A DNA stretch of 64,000 nucleotides from Pseudomonadota bacterium. Lineage in GTDB: Bacteria > Bdellovibrionota_B > Oligoflexia > Oligoflexales > CAIYRB01. The notes below the pieces were generated by a model. It was not told the DNA's origin. It worked only from the letters and a program-made list of their open reading frames with translations, and searched no databases. The stretch lies in assembly GCA_026390435.1 (NCBI GenBank), contig JAPLFY010000027.1:1-64000 (forward strand), written 5' to 3'. Of this stretch, positions 15,871-23,401 are shown piece by piece (within the stretch, counting starts at the first letter, position 1; each line of letters opens with the position of its first letter). The position numbers and the translations under genes are program-made.

Positions 15871-16644
15871 TCATAGGCGCAGAAATCCATGGCGCTCAAA
15901 GACAGCCAGAGCTTGCTGCGATTTTAAATAAGTTAAAAAAGATAGAGCCGATGCTTGCTTCGCACTGCTCCGAATAATCGCTGCGGGATAACGAATATTT
16001 AAACCCGTCTCTGCACCAGCAGTATAAATTATATTAACGCGTTGTTTGGCAATAGCTACGTCAGTGCGATAGACAAAACCAACATCAGCAGCGCCACTCG
16101 CCACTAGTGCGAGAGCCGCGCGAACATTTACCGCGAATACGAACTTTGATCTTAGCAGCTTGACTAGGCCAAGACGCGTCAGTAATTCCTGCGCATAATG
16201 CCCAGCTGGTACGACCGGGTCACAGAGCACGATCCTTTTGACTACGTCCTTACGAAGGTCAGTTGGCGACTTCAAAGAGGCTTTAGCCGCAGGGCTATTG
16301 ACCGCCACAACCAGCACCAACTCATTACCAACTAACTCGATGCGGCTTTGACGGGTTAATAAACTTTCTCTCTCCAGAAGGTCCATAGTCACGGTATCTG
16401 CGGTGATTATAGCGTCGAAAGGCGCGCCATGCTTCGTTTGATTGACCAATTCTGAAGACGCGGCAAAGCTAAATTTCACCGGCACATGACTACTGGCACT
16501 AAAACCTGCCGCAACTTCCTGCAAAACTTCATGCATACTCGCGGCAGCTCCAACCAGGAGCTCCTCCGCGTGAGCTTTAGGAGCGAAGTAAAGGCTTACA
16601 CCGCAGAGCAAAATCAGCGTGTGCAGGTGCCTAAGCAGACTCAT
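15871..16644 (-). CDS. modA: Molybdate-binding periplasmic protein
   Basis: A substrate-binding protein that delivers molybdate/tungstate to ModBC. I chose the ATG at 16642-16644: GGAG lies seven bases upstream, the product then begins MSLLRHLHTLILLCG with a standard signal peptide (cleavage near APKAHAEELL), and its 257 residues equal E. coli ModA. Upstream starts at 16662 and 16683 are also in frame. Family blocks are LVGAAASMHEVLQEVA, KFSFAASSELVNQTKHGAPFDAI and a hinge near GAADVGFVYRTD. The serines and Ala/Val backbone in these blocks form the oxyanion site. It ends directly against modB. Confidence 0.9.
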   Translation of the reverse strand: MSLLRHLHTLILLCGVSLYFAPKAHAEELLVGAAASMHEVLQEVAAGFSASSHVPVKFSFAASSELVNQTKHGAPFDAIITADTVTMDLLERESLLTRQSRIELVGNELVLVVAVNSPAAKASLKSPTDLRKDVVKRIVLCDPVVPAGHYAQELLTRLGLVKLLRSKFVFAVNVRAALALVASGAADVGFVYRTDVAIAKQRVNIIYTAGAETGLNIRYPAAIIRSSAKQASALSFLTYLKSQQALAVFERHGFLRL

Positions 16645-16679
16645 AATCACGCTCCGAGACATATCTAAGACCTTTTGCA

Positions 16680-17798
16680 TCAATGACTTACTGTAAGATA
16701 AGCCGGCGCAATAAAGGTCGGAGCTACAGGATAGTAATAGCTCTTAAAGTCTTTAAGATCTGGACTACCGCCTTGTTTGTAAGCAGCAACCCATAAGTGC
16801 GCCAAAGTTTGTGCGCCCAGGCTGAGACGCTGCACGATAAATGGCCGAAACGATGTAGCTACCTTCGCAGGAAGCTCACGGACAGCCGGAATCTTCATGC
16901 CGTGTTCGCCACTGCTCGCTCGCTTCAACGCCGTCTTTTTATCCATCGCGCGCAGTCGCTCTAAATTAGCGTGGCTGTCGAGTGCTTCCGCATAGGCTAA
17001 CTCCATCGGCAAAGTCTCGGCGCGTTCGCGATCAACTTTTGCTATCGAGCTCAGAAGAACTTTTAGTTCTCGCCGCGGCAATGCCGCACGGTACACGCTA
17101 TCTAGCAAACTGAGATCTTGAGCCTGCACCAGGTCGCTCTCGAAATAAGCATGAAGACCACCATGACCTGTTTCAAAACCATCGTAATCGCGCGTCGTAT
17201 GAAGAGGCTGCGCCAAGTCGCCAATAAAATGCGCTAAAATGCCGCCTGCAATCAATGCATCATTGACTGCCTCAATCTTCGTCTTTGTATCTTTAGCCTG
17301 ACCGGCGCGAAGAAAAGCTGCTGCCATCATTTGCTGAAGCTGCTGCACACGCAAAGGAGCTGTACCAGTTTTTGCAATGGCATCGCTGCCATTGGCAGCT
17401 ATATCGCTGCATATTGTGTCATTAGCCAGGGTGGTCAATTTACAGCGCTCACGAACCGCAGTTTGAGTGGCTGAAAACGTACGCGGCAGCAAAACTAAGG
17501 TGGGTGAAGCGGCGACATATTCGATGTCAATGAAATGCGTCGATACGTTTAAGTCTGTCGTTGCTTGATCGATACTACGCCAAACAATATCAGGCACATT
17601 AGCCAAGTGGGCTAGCATGAACTCTTTATCAATTAAAATGCGCGACAGAGATACATCGGGGCCCAACTCCTGAGCGCTGAGTCGAGCAGCAACTATCGCT
17701 ACAGAATGATGTCCGCGCTCGCCCCAAGCATAAGCATGTGTACTCAGACACAGTACCGCTATAAAAATAGACCTTAGAGCGCTCATTCCATGAAACAT
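16680..17798 (-). CDS. Secreted S1/P1-type zinc nuclease
   Basis: A phospholipase C/P1 nuclease superfamily protein of 372 residues. The signal peptide (about 1-24) is cleaved before Trp-25, which fits the family: the mature N-terminal Trp of WGERGHHSV is itself a zinc ligand, followed by the His. Further zinc ligands lie in STHFIDIEY, in HFIGDLAQPLHTTRDYDG (His/Asp HxxxD pair) and in GGLHAYFESDLV. Members degrade single-stranded DNA/RNA and 3'-nucleotides, so a periplasmic or extracellular scavenging nuclease is likely. Its end lies 36 bases before the chosen modA start (and overlaps the longer modA frame), placing it at the head of the mod operon, an unusual context. Confidence 0.88.
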   Translation of the reverse strand: MFHGMSALRSIFIAVLCLSTHAYAWGERGHHSVAIVAARLSAQELGPDVSLSRILIDKEFMLAHLANVPDIVWRSIDQATTDLNVSTHFIDIEYVAASPTLVLLPRTFSATQTAVRERCKLTTLANDTICSDIAANGSDAIAKTGTAPLRVQQLQQMMAAAFLRAGQAKDTKTKIEAVNDALIAGGILAHFIGDLAQPLHTTRDYDGFETGHGGLHAYFESDLVQAQDLSLLDSVYRAALPRRELKVLLSSIAKVDRERAETLPMELAYAEALDSHANLERLRAMDKKTALKRASSGEHGMKIPAVRELPAKVATSFRPFIVQRLSLGAQTLAHLWVAAYKQGGSPDLKDFKSYYYPVAPTFIAPAYLTVSH

Positions 17799-18001
17799 AA
17801 CGTCAAACCTTACTCAGATACCGCGGGGACGACGGGTTACCTTAGAGAACCGCACTTCAAAAGGCTACCGTTTTATTTAAATTTTTTTCCGCTTCAACCG
17901 CAATGTTTCCCTCCCATCGAAATACCTTAAAAATCTCGCGATTACTGACGGCTCGGGCCGCTTATTAGATGCACACACCCAAAACACTTAGACCTTTAGA
18001 G

Positions 18002-18024
18002 TTATCCACAGCATGTGTTGATAA
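18002..18024. promoter_or_regulatory. Inverted pair of DnaA-box-like sites
   Basis: Within the 373-base gap between the nuclease and MBL genes, TTATCCACA (18002-18010, a perfect DnaA-box consensus) faces TGTTGATAA (18016-18024, reverse of TTATCAACA) across five bases, making a near-perfect palindrome GTTATC...GATAAC. An AT-rich tract (Tn/An runs at about 17870-17890) lies 110 bases away. Two boxes alone do not define an origin. It could equally be an operator for either divergent gene. Nothing else was recognised in 17799-18171. Confidence 0.4.
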
Positions 18025-18171
18025 CTACCCCTGAGACCGCCGGAAGTCCCTCGTACATAAGCGTTTTCGCCGAATCGCCTAAAGAATAATCACTTGTCCG
18101 CTGATGCCCTTTTTGCGACAGTGAATTCGCCATTGATTGATGCCTCAAATTTTATTTCTAGGATGAATCCC

Positions 18172-19047
18172 ATGGTCCCAAAACTATCTGCAATTGAAGG
18201 CAATACTCAATGGCTGGACGGTGGCGCCATGTTTGGCAATGTCCCGCGCGCAGTGTGGGAAAGCTGGATTCCGTCGGATGAACGCGGCCGAGTCCACTTA
18301 TCGTGCCGCGGCATGCTCATCGAATATCAAAATAAACGCATACTCTGTGAAACGGGAATCGGCGTTTTTTTTCCACCGAAGCTGGCCGAGCGTTACGGTG
18401 TAACAGAATCAGAACACAAATTACTTGCCAGCCTCGAAACATTAGGATTGACGGAAAAAGATATTGACGTGGTCATTCTGTCCCATCTGCATTTCGATCA
18501 CGCCGGTGGCTTGCTACCTAGCTATGCAGAAATCACCGCTGGTAACGATCGACTGCTCTTTCCCAATGCCCGTTACGTCGTCAGCAGGACCGCCTTTGAA
18601 CGAGCCGTAAATCCGCACTTTAGGGACCGCGCATCCTTCATCCCTGGTTTGACCGACAAACTGCAGGCGAGCGGTCGCCTGCTTTTGATCGATGGCACCA
18701 GCACCCCCGAGCTATTTCCGGACCGACTATCGTTCCGCTTCAGCAACGGACATACACCGGGACATATGCACACGGTATTTCGCGGTGACCAGCACACAGT
18801 CATTTTCTGCGGTGATCTAGTCCCTGGCGTGCCTTGGCTACACTTGCCTGTAACTATGGGCTACGATCGCTATGCAGAACTAGTGATCGACGAGAAGAAA
18901 GATCTCTACGAGACCGCAGTTCGTGACCACTGGATGCTATTCTTTACCCACGACATGCGTAATCACGCAGCTACCATCAAAGTAGATAGCCAGGGCAAAT
19001 ACTCGGTGGACCAGTGCTGGCCGCAGATCCACCGCCTGAGTATTTAA
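18172..19047 (+). CDS. MBL-fold metallo-hydrolase
   Basis: A metallo-beta-lactamase-fold hydrolase of 291 residues. The dinuclear zinc motif is LSHLHFDHAGG (HxHxDH), with later ligands in NGHTPGHMHTVF and FCGDLVPG, and a terminal histidine in FFTHDMRNHA. The overall pattern is that of the lactonase-like subgroup (AHL lactonases and related enzymes), but substrate cannot be assigned. The frame extends to a TTG at 18094. I use the ATG at 18172 because AGGA lies eight bases upstream; the ATG at 18163 is the alternative. No signal peptide is seen, so it is likely cytoplasmic. A GCCTCA/TGAGGC hairpin follows the stop without a T-run. Confidence 0.88.
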   Translation: MVPKLSAIEGNTQWLDGGAMFGNVPRAVWESWIPSDERGRVHLSCRGMLIEYQNKRILCETGIGVFFPPKLAERYGVTESEHKLLASLETLGLTEKDIDVVILSHLHFDHAGGLLPSYAEITAGNDRLLFPNARYVVSRTAFERAVNPHFRDRASFIPGLTDKLQASGRLLLIDGTSTPELFPDRLSFRFSNGHTPGHMHTVFRGDQHTVIFCGDLVPGVPWLHLPVTMGYDRYAELVIDEKKDLYETAVRDHWMLFFTHDMRNHAATIKVDSQGKYSVDQCWPQIHRLSI

Positions 19048-19106
19048 GCTGCCTCATCCCTGAGGCGGCAAAAATCATGCGGAGTTGCCTTTAAGGCCGT
19101 GACTGC

Positions 19107-19463
19107 TTATTGACCGACGGACTGCAAACAGCCTTCGGTGCAACGGAACTTGCCGCTGCCTGAACCCCATGGGGTGCCTTCTTGGCCTTCCGAGTAGCCA
19201 ACGAAGGAGCAATCTCTGCCATCGCGGTTGTACGCGTAGCATTTGTTGGAAGAGTCATTATTGTTGTTGTCGCCTCTCCAACCTGGATCGACGTTGCCGT
19301 TACCGTAGTCAACGGCGGAGACACAAGGGACGTAAGCCGAGTCCCAGCTACCTGGCCAAAGACATTCTTCCGACCACTCTTGGGCGGATGCTGCACCCGA
19401 AATGAGCATCATAGCCAGTACTGCAGCTTTAGCGCCGATACTTAAAGATTTCTTTGCGATCAT
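19107..19463 (-). CDS. Small secreted Cys-rich protein (six cysteines)
   Basis: A protein of 118 residues. The signal peptide spans about residues 1-27 (MIAKKSLSIGAKAAVLAMML, cleavage near GAASAQEW). The mature 90 residues are rich in Gly, Asn, Ser and Trp, with six cysteines (ECLW, PCVS, KCYA, DCSF and the pair RCTEGC), an even number suiting three disulfides. A five-residue Asn run (DNNNND) is encoded by near-repeat AAY codons. No family was recognised. The 220 bases upstream contain an AT-rich stretch (19530-19560) that may hold the promoter. A second small Cys-rich secreted gene lies at 20496-20897. Confidence 0.7.
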   Translation of the reverse strand: MIAKKSLSIGAKAAVLAMMLISGAASAQEWSEECLWPGSWDSAYVPCVSAVDYGNGNVDPGWRGDNNNNDSSNKCYAYNRDGRDCSFVGYSEGQEGTPWGSGSGKFRCTEGCLQSVGQ

Positions 19464-19681
19464 GATTTAACCCTCAGAATATAGTTTGTTAACTGAAGAG
19501 GCGGCTTTTTAACACGCCCATTTTAAAAACAAAATATATTTATTTAATATTAATAAATCAGAGGCTCATAGTGAGTGGCCGCCGTGCGACATCACCTCTG
19601 GTTGCGAGATCAGGGCAGTTAGTCAGGGCAGGTAAGGGCTGGCACCCTCACATTCTGCTAAAGAGTCGCATATAAAAAGAA

Positions 19682-20338
19682 CTACTTCTTCCGGCAAAGA
19701 TAAAGGCCGTCAGATACGTTAAGCATCACCCGGTCAACCCGGTCATCCTTGGCGATGAAATCGTTGAAAGTGCGCAGCACATTTGTATCGGCCTCTTGGT
19801 TGGCTTCATCTGCAACTGTGCCACTCCACAGCGCATTATCGCACATGATCAAGCCACCGCTGCGCAGCAGCTGCAGGCCACATTCATAATAGTTCATGCT
19901 GTTAGCTTTATCGGCATCGATGAACATGATGTCGAAACTGCCAACGCCGAACTCCGCAATCATCGAGTGCAGAGACTGCAAGGCTGGACCAATGCGGAGC
20001 TCAATTTTGTCTTCTAACCCTGCCGCAGCGAAGTAACGCTTCGCCATAAGTGTGGTATCCGCATCAATATCGAGGGTAAATAATTTACCACCCTCGGATA
20101 GACCACTAGCCATCGAGATCGCGCTATAGCCCGTGTAGCAGCCGATTTCAACGATGCGGCGCGCTCCGGTCAGTTTCACCAGTAGGTTCATGAGCGCGCC
20201 CTGCTCAGGAGCAATGAGCATTCCTGATCCAGGTATCGTGAGCGTCTCCTGCACCAAAGCTGCCAGGACCTGGCTCGGTGGTGGCGTATGCGCCAGGATA
20301 TAGCTGTATAACGACTCAGTTAACGGAATGGCTTTCAT
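19682..20338 (-). CDS. Class I SAM-dependent O-methyltransferase (COMT family)
   Basis: A protein of 218 residues, standard for the caffeoyl-CoA/catechol O-methyltransferase-type bacterial family. The SAM motif I is VEIGCYTGYSAISMA (about 68-82), the acidic ribose-binding residue lies in KLFTLDIDAD, and the family signature FIDADKANSMNYYECG carries the metal-binding Asp/Asn. LIMCDNALWSGTVAD contains the second metal site. Bacterial members methylate catechol-like hydroxyls with Mg/Ca dependence. The physiological substrate is unknown. The gene lies just downstream (in transcription) of a duplicated 3' fragment of the GT51 gene. Confidence 0.88.
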   Translation of the reverse strand: MKAIPLTESLYSYILAHTPPPSQVLAALVQETLTIPGSGMLIAPEQGALMNLLVKLTGARRIVEIGCYTGYSAISMASGLSEGGKLFTLDIDADTTLMAKRYFAAAGLEDKIELRIGPALQSLHSMIAEFGVGSFDIMFIDADKANSMNYYECGLQLLRSGGLIMCDNALWSGTVADEANQEADTNVLRTFNDFIAKDDRVDRVMLNVSDGLYLCRKK

Positions 20339-20381
20339 GATGGACCCTCTCTCATGCCTGCTTCAGGCCGGTGAGGACTTT

Positions 20382-20418
20382 ATCATGGGATTCGGCTAGC
20401 GGCATCCACCGTCTTCAC
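20382..20418 (-). repeat. Duplicated 3' end of the GT51 gene (copy 1)
   Basis: This matches 21032-21068 at 35 of 37 positions. On the minus strand it reads V-K-T-V-D-A-A-S-R-I-P-stop, nearly the exact last codons of the GT51 gene (V-K-T-V-N-A-A-S-R-I-P-stop). The two differences are transitions, one silent and one Asn to Asp. No homology continues on either side. It therefore marks one border of a block of about 613 bp. Confidence 0.8.
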
Positions 20419-20495
20419 CCCAAGATAACGGGAAGGCACGGGGTACCCATTAAAAGGCGTTCGGAGCGTCAAACACCTTCTAATGGTGAATCGCG

Positions 20496-20897
20496 CTATG
20501 GTCTCGTCCAACAGAAGTCGGAAAATTGGGATGTTACAACGCCATTGGCATCAGCCACAAAGCAGCTAACGGAATAATTAAACTCATCCCAGTTACAGGT
20601 AGCACGATGATAAATATCGCCAGCCCTCGACCAACAACTCACCGTGCTGCCGTTGCCACAGGTAAAGGTGGGAGTATCACAGTAATTGTTGCCCCCTGGC
20701 ATCGCGGCTGGACCGGATGGCGGCTGCCCCTCCTGAACACGGCACGAATGCGAGCCGTTAGGATCGGTCACCGCAGGATCCCAGCCATATCCATTACCGG
20801 TATTGCTGCCGTTGGTGCAGTAAGGGTAGTCAGCGCCGAATGCTGTCAGGGACAGAGCGGCTACCGCGGAAAGTAAAATTACGCGCAAAAAACTCAT
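20496..20897 (-). CDS. Small secreted Cys-rich protein (eight cysteines)
   Basis: A protein of 133 residues. The signal peptide spans about residues 1-21 (MSFLRVILLSAVAALSLTAF, cleavage near GADYPYC). The mature part has eight cysteines, many Gly/Asn/Ser/Trp residues and a Pro-rich segment (EGQPPSGPAAMPGG), suggesting a disulfide-stabilised extracellular or surface protein. No domain was recognised. The gene is the only one inside a block bordered by 37-bp direct repeats derived from the 3' end of the neighbouring GT51 gene, with a 13-bp minisatellite directly upstream, so it may be an acquired cargo gene. Its composition resembles the secreted protein at 19107-19463, although the cysteine spacing differs. 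Confidence 0.7.
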   Translation of the reverse strand: MSFLRVILLSAVAALSLTAFGADYPYCTNGSNTGNGYGWDPAVTDPNGSHSCRVQEGQPPSGPAAMPGGNNYCDTPTFTCGNGSTVSCWSRAGDIYHRATCNWDEFNYSVSCFVADANGVVTSQFSDFCWTRP

Positions 20898-20973
20898 AAA
20901 GTGAAGCCTCAGAGGGAATAGGGTTAGTACACAGTGGCATGAGCTCTTATCATCTCACTGGCTCACTGGCAAG

Positions 20974-21032
20974 GAGTCCAGCAGACGAGTCCAGCAGACG
21001 AGCCCAGCAGACGAGCCCAGCAGACGAGTCCA
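20974..21032. repeat. 13-bp tandem repeat (four and a half copies)
   Basis: The unit GAGTCCAGCAGAC begins at 20974, 20987, 21000 (variant GAGCCC), 21013 (variant GAGCCC) and partly at 21026. The array runs directly into the second 37-bp repeat and the GT51 stop codon. It lies outside any reading frame I accept. It is too short-spaced for CRISPR and probably formed by slippage. Confidence 0.9.
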
Positions 21033-21068
21033 TCATGGGATTCGGCTAGCGGCATTCACTGTCTTCAC
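21032..21068 (-). repeat. 3' end of GT51 gene forming the second direct-repeat copy
   Basis: This is the partner of 20382-20418. It contains the real stop codon and last eleven codons of the GT51 gene. Together the two copies border the block carrying the eight-cysteine secreted protein, a layout like attachment sites that recreate a gene's 3' end. No integrase gene lies inside. Confidence 0.8.
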
Positions 21069-23135
21069 ATTACAGTCTGGAGCTAGTAACCTAGCGTCTT
21101 CATTGAACTGTATGGGGGCTGATAGAGCCTCCACGAATCGCTCACTCGTGATATGGCGTAGATTAACCATGCGTTTGAGCAGGCCGTTGACTAGTTCACG
21201 GAAATTAGCGGTCACGCGTCCCTGGCAAAAATAGCGATAACGAATCTTGGGGCTCGGCAACAAGTTCGCCAGATAAGCCGCCTCGACCAAGTTTAAACCA
21301 TCGGGACTTTTACCAAAAAAGCGCTGCGATGCCGTAGTTATGCCGTAAATACCGGGGCCTAGCTCGACAATATTCACATAGATTTCGAGAATGCGGTCCT
21401 TACTTAGAATTTGCTCCAAGTGCCAGGCCAGGAAGATCTCCTGCGCCTTTCGGGTCATCGTTCGCTCGGGCGTCAGAAACAAGTTCTTTACCGTTTGCAT
21501 CGTGATCGTCGAGCCACCCAGGGCGATACGCTGCTCGCTTAGGTCTCGGCGCAATGCACTTGCAATGGCATTAACATCGACGCCCTTGTGTAGATAAAAT
21601 CCAGCATCCTCAGAGGCAACGAAGGTTGAATTCACGTTATGCGAAACTTTATCTAGTGAGGCATAAGTCGGAGAACTGGGACTGACCTCGATATCAATCG
21701 GTAGTGCATTTTTAGTGACTTGCCGGCGGATCGAGAAGGGACCGTTGAGCCTCTCGGCTGAGTAAGCATAAGGCGCTTCATCAACTTTGCAGTTAAATAA
21801 CGCGTCATGCAGCGAGACATAAGCATCTCCGAGACTGCGCGTCTTCATACTGATATCTAAAGTAGCAGCTACGTCACCACTGAGGCGAAAACCATTCAGT
21901 GCTGGCAGCAATCCTTGGGGCGCCGCATTCAAGGCGGTTTGGCATGGCGTAGACGGCAGACTCAAATGCGCGTTTACCACCTGACCGCCTAAGGACGGTG
22001 GCTCCATCTGCCAGCTACCGTTGAGCGCAAAACGCGCTGCGCGATCCCCGTACTCACGGTTCACATTATTCGGCAGACTGACGGTGCCACTGTCGATGGT
22101 TAAGAGGCGCGAGGTGGGCTGATAGGATCCCGACGCCTTGAGGTCGAAGTAGACCGGTCCAAGTGGCTGTGAACTCACGAGCGGCAGCTGAACGATGCTA
22201 CCTTGACTCTGAACCTGCGTATTAAACTGCCAGAGATTTTCCCCTCGGGTCAGCTCTAAAATCACTCGCCCACGAAGTTGCTTAAGACCTATCGGCAGAT
22301 CTTTGAAGATCGGTGTTATGAAAGATGGCATTGAGTGCATATCTGCAGTCAGCTGAATATTTCGTAGGTCCTTCTGCAGGATCCCAGTCACCCCCCAAGC
22401 ATTTTTATTGCGATTGGAGCCATCTTTACGCCGCAGAAAAAAGCGGTAATCTTTCGCGCTAGGGCTGAGCTCAAATCGCGCCAACAGATCACGCTCGCGA
22501 ATACCACTACGAGTCTTCAACTCACCAAGTCGCAACAATACTCGACTGGCTTCGCGCTCGACCGAAAGCTTAAGTCCCTGCACGCTAAGCGCAGCTTCAC
22601 CATCGGAATCTAGCAAAGTGATACCCACACTACCCATCGACAGCTCAGGACTGGGTAGTGAGGCAAAAAGTTTTTCAATGGTACGCTGTGCCTCTTGGCT
22701 GCGATCAGAAAGATCGCTCATAGTATTCTCGCCACCGAGCAGCGGAGCGCGTACCTGCTTTTCCGTCGCCTTTATCCGCATATCTGCGATGGCGATGCTG
22801 CTGATTTCACCAAAACTAGAGTCAAGCGGATTGATATTCAAATCAGCCCGCATGGAGCTGATGACCACCTGAGCCTCACTACCGATCCGCACATCGAAAA
22901 AGCGAGCGCCACCCAAGCCAATATCCACGCGCCCAATTACGATGGGCGCCCCGATTTTTTTGCTCGCGCGCTCAACGGAACTATCGATCTTTGAAAGAGC
23001 ATAACCTTCAAACTGCGACCACGAGTAGGCAAACAAACATAAAGCCACGGAAGCGCTGATCAGCGCCACCGCAGTGCTCTGCAGAACTAAGAAATGCTGT
23101 CGCCGGAGTCTCCGGTAGCGTCGTTTAAAAAGCAA
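21033..23135 (-). CDS. AsmA-like domain fused to monofunctional peptidoglycan glycosyltransferase (GT51)
   Basis: A protein of 700 residues. One N-terminal membrane helix (about 19-38) is followed by a periplasmic, beta-rich region (about 45-470) with AsmA/DUF3971-like character: repeated short strands, IAIADMRIKA, LTADMHSMPS and LNGFRLSGDVAATLDI. The C-terminal 195 residues are a complete GT51 domain. It has catalytic Glu-509 in ASEDAGFYLHKG, GGSTITMQTVKNLFL, RTMTRKAQEI and the second Glu-591 in YVNIVELGPGIYG. There is no transpeptidase domain. GT51 enzymes polymerise lipid II into glycan strands. The large AsmA-like part could contact the outer membrane or lipids; that is inference. Its 3' end is duplicated downstream. 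Confidence 0.85.
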   Translation of the reverse strand: MLFKRRYRRLRRQHFLVLQSTAVALISASVALCLFAYSWSQFEGYALSKIDSSVERASKKIGAPIVIGRVDIGLGGARFFDVRIGSEAQVVISSMRADLNINPLDSSFGEISSIAIADMRIKATEKQVRAPLLGGENTMSDLSDRSQEAQRTIEKLFASLPSPELSMGSVGITLLDSDGEAALSVQGLKLSVEREASRVLLRLGELKTRSGIRERDLLARFELSPSAKDYRFFLRRKDGSNRNKNAWGVTGILQKDLRNIQLTADMHSMPSFITPIFKDLPIGLKQLRGRVILELTRGENLWQFNTQVQSQGSIVQLPLVSSQPLGPVYFDLKASGSYQPTSRLLTIDSGTVSLPNNVNREYGDRAARFALNGSWQMEPPSLGGQVVNAHLSLPSTPCQTALNAAPQGLLPALNGFRLSGDVAATLDISMKTRSLGDAYVSLHDALFNCKVDEAPYAYSAERLNGPFSIRRQVTKNALPIDIEVSPSSPTYASLDKVSHNVNSTFVASEDAGFYLHKGVDVNAIASALRRDLSEQRIALGGSTITMQTVKNLFLTPERTMTRKAQEIFLAWHLEQILSKDRILEIYVNIVELGPGIYGITTASQRFFGKSPDGLNLVEAAYLANLLPSPKIRYRYFCQGRVTANFRELVNGLLKRMVNLRHITSERFVEALSAPIQFNEDARLLAPDCNVKTVNAASRIP

Positions 23136-23205
23136 TATTGGTTCAGTGTGTGAAAGGGGGTCAATTAGCGTGGTTACCCCTTTATAATACCATCTTTAAT
23201 CGTTT

Positions 23206-23286
23206 GGGGTCAGGCACTGGCTGCAACATGTTGAAATCCATTATAGTCAATTGATTTCAGATAGTTACGGAGAGTGCCTGACCCCA
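23206..23286. repeat. REP-like palindromic element, full copy A
   Basis: Starts GGGGTCAGGCACT and ends AGTGCCTGACCCC (13-bp perfect inverted termini), with an inner TGAAATC/GATTTCA stem. The right 37 bp (23250-23286) recur exactly at 24584-24620 beyond the next gene. This termini type is common in dispersed palindromic repeats mobilised by REP-associated tyrosine transposases. No such transposase is in the window. Confidence 0.8.
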
Positions 23287-23401
23287 CCCAAAAAACATTA
23301 AAGTTTTTTCAGCTTTTTACCGATAAAGCCAAATATCAACAATGATTCTTTTTTTATGTGTTTTTAACGAGACAACCAATTTAGAGACCGTGGAGAAAAG
23401 C

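Noticed and set aside
17799-18171. The gap with DnaA-like boxes as the chromosomal replication origin
   Set aside because: Only two boxes, no dnaA, gidA, rpmH or similar neighbours; reported only as a regulatory-site candidate.
20974-21032. 13-bp repeats as a possible CRISPR array
   Set aside because: Units are directly adjacent with no spacers, and no cas genes are near; this is a tandem minisatellite.
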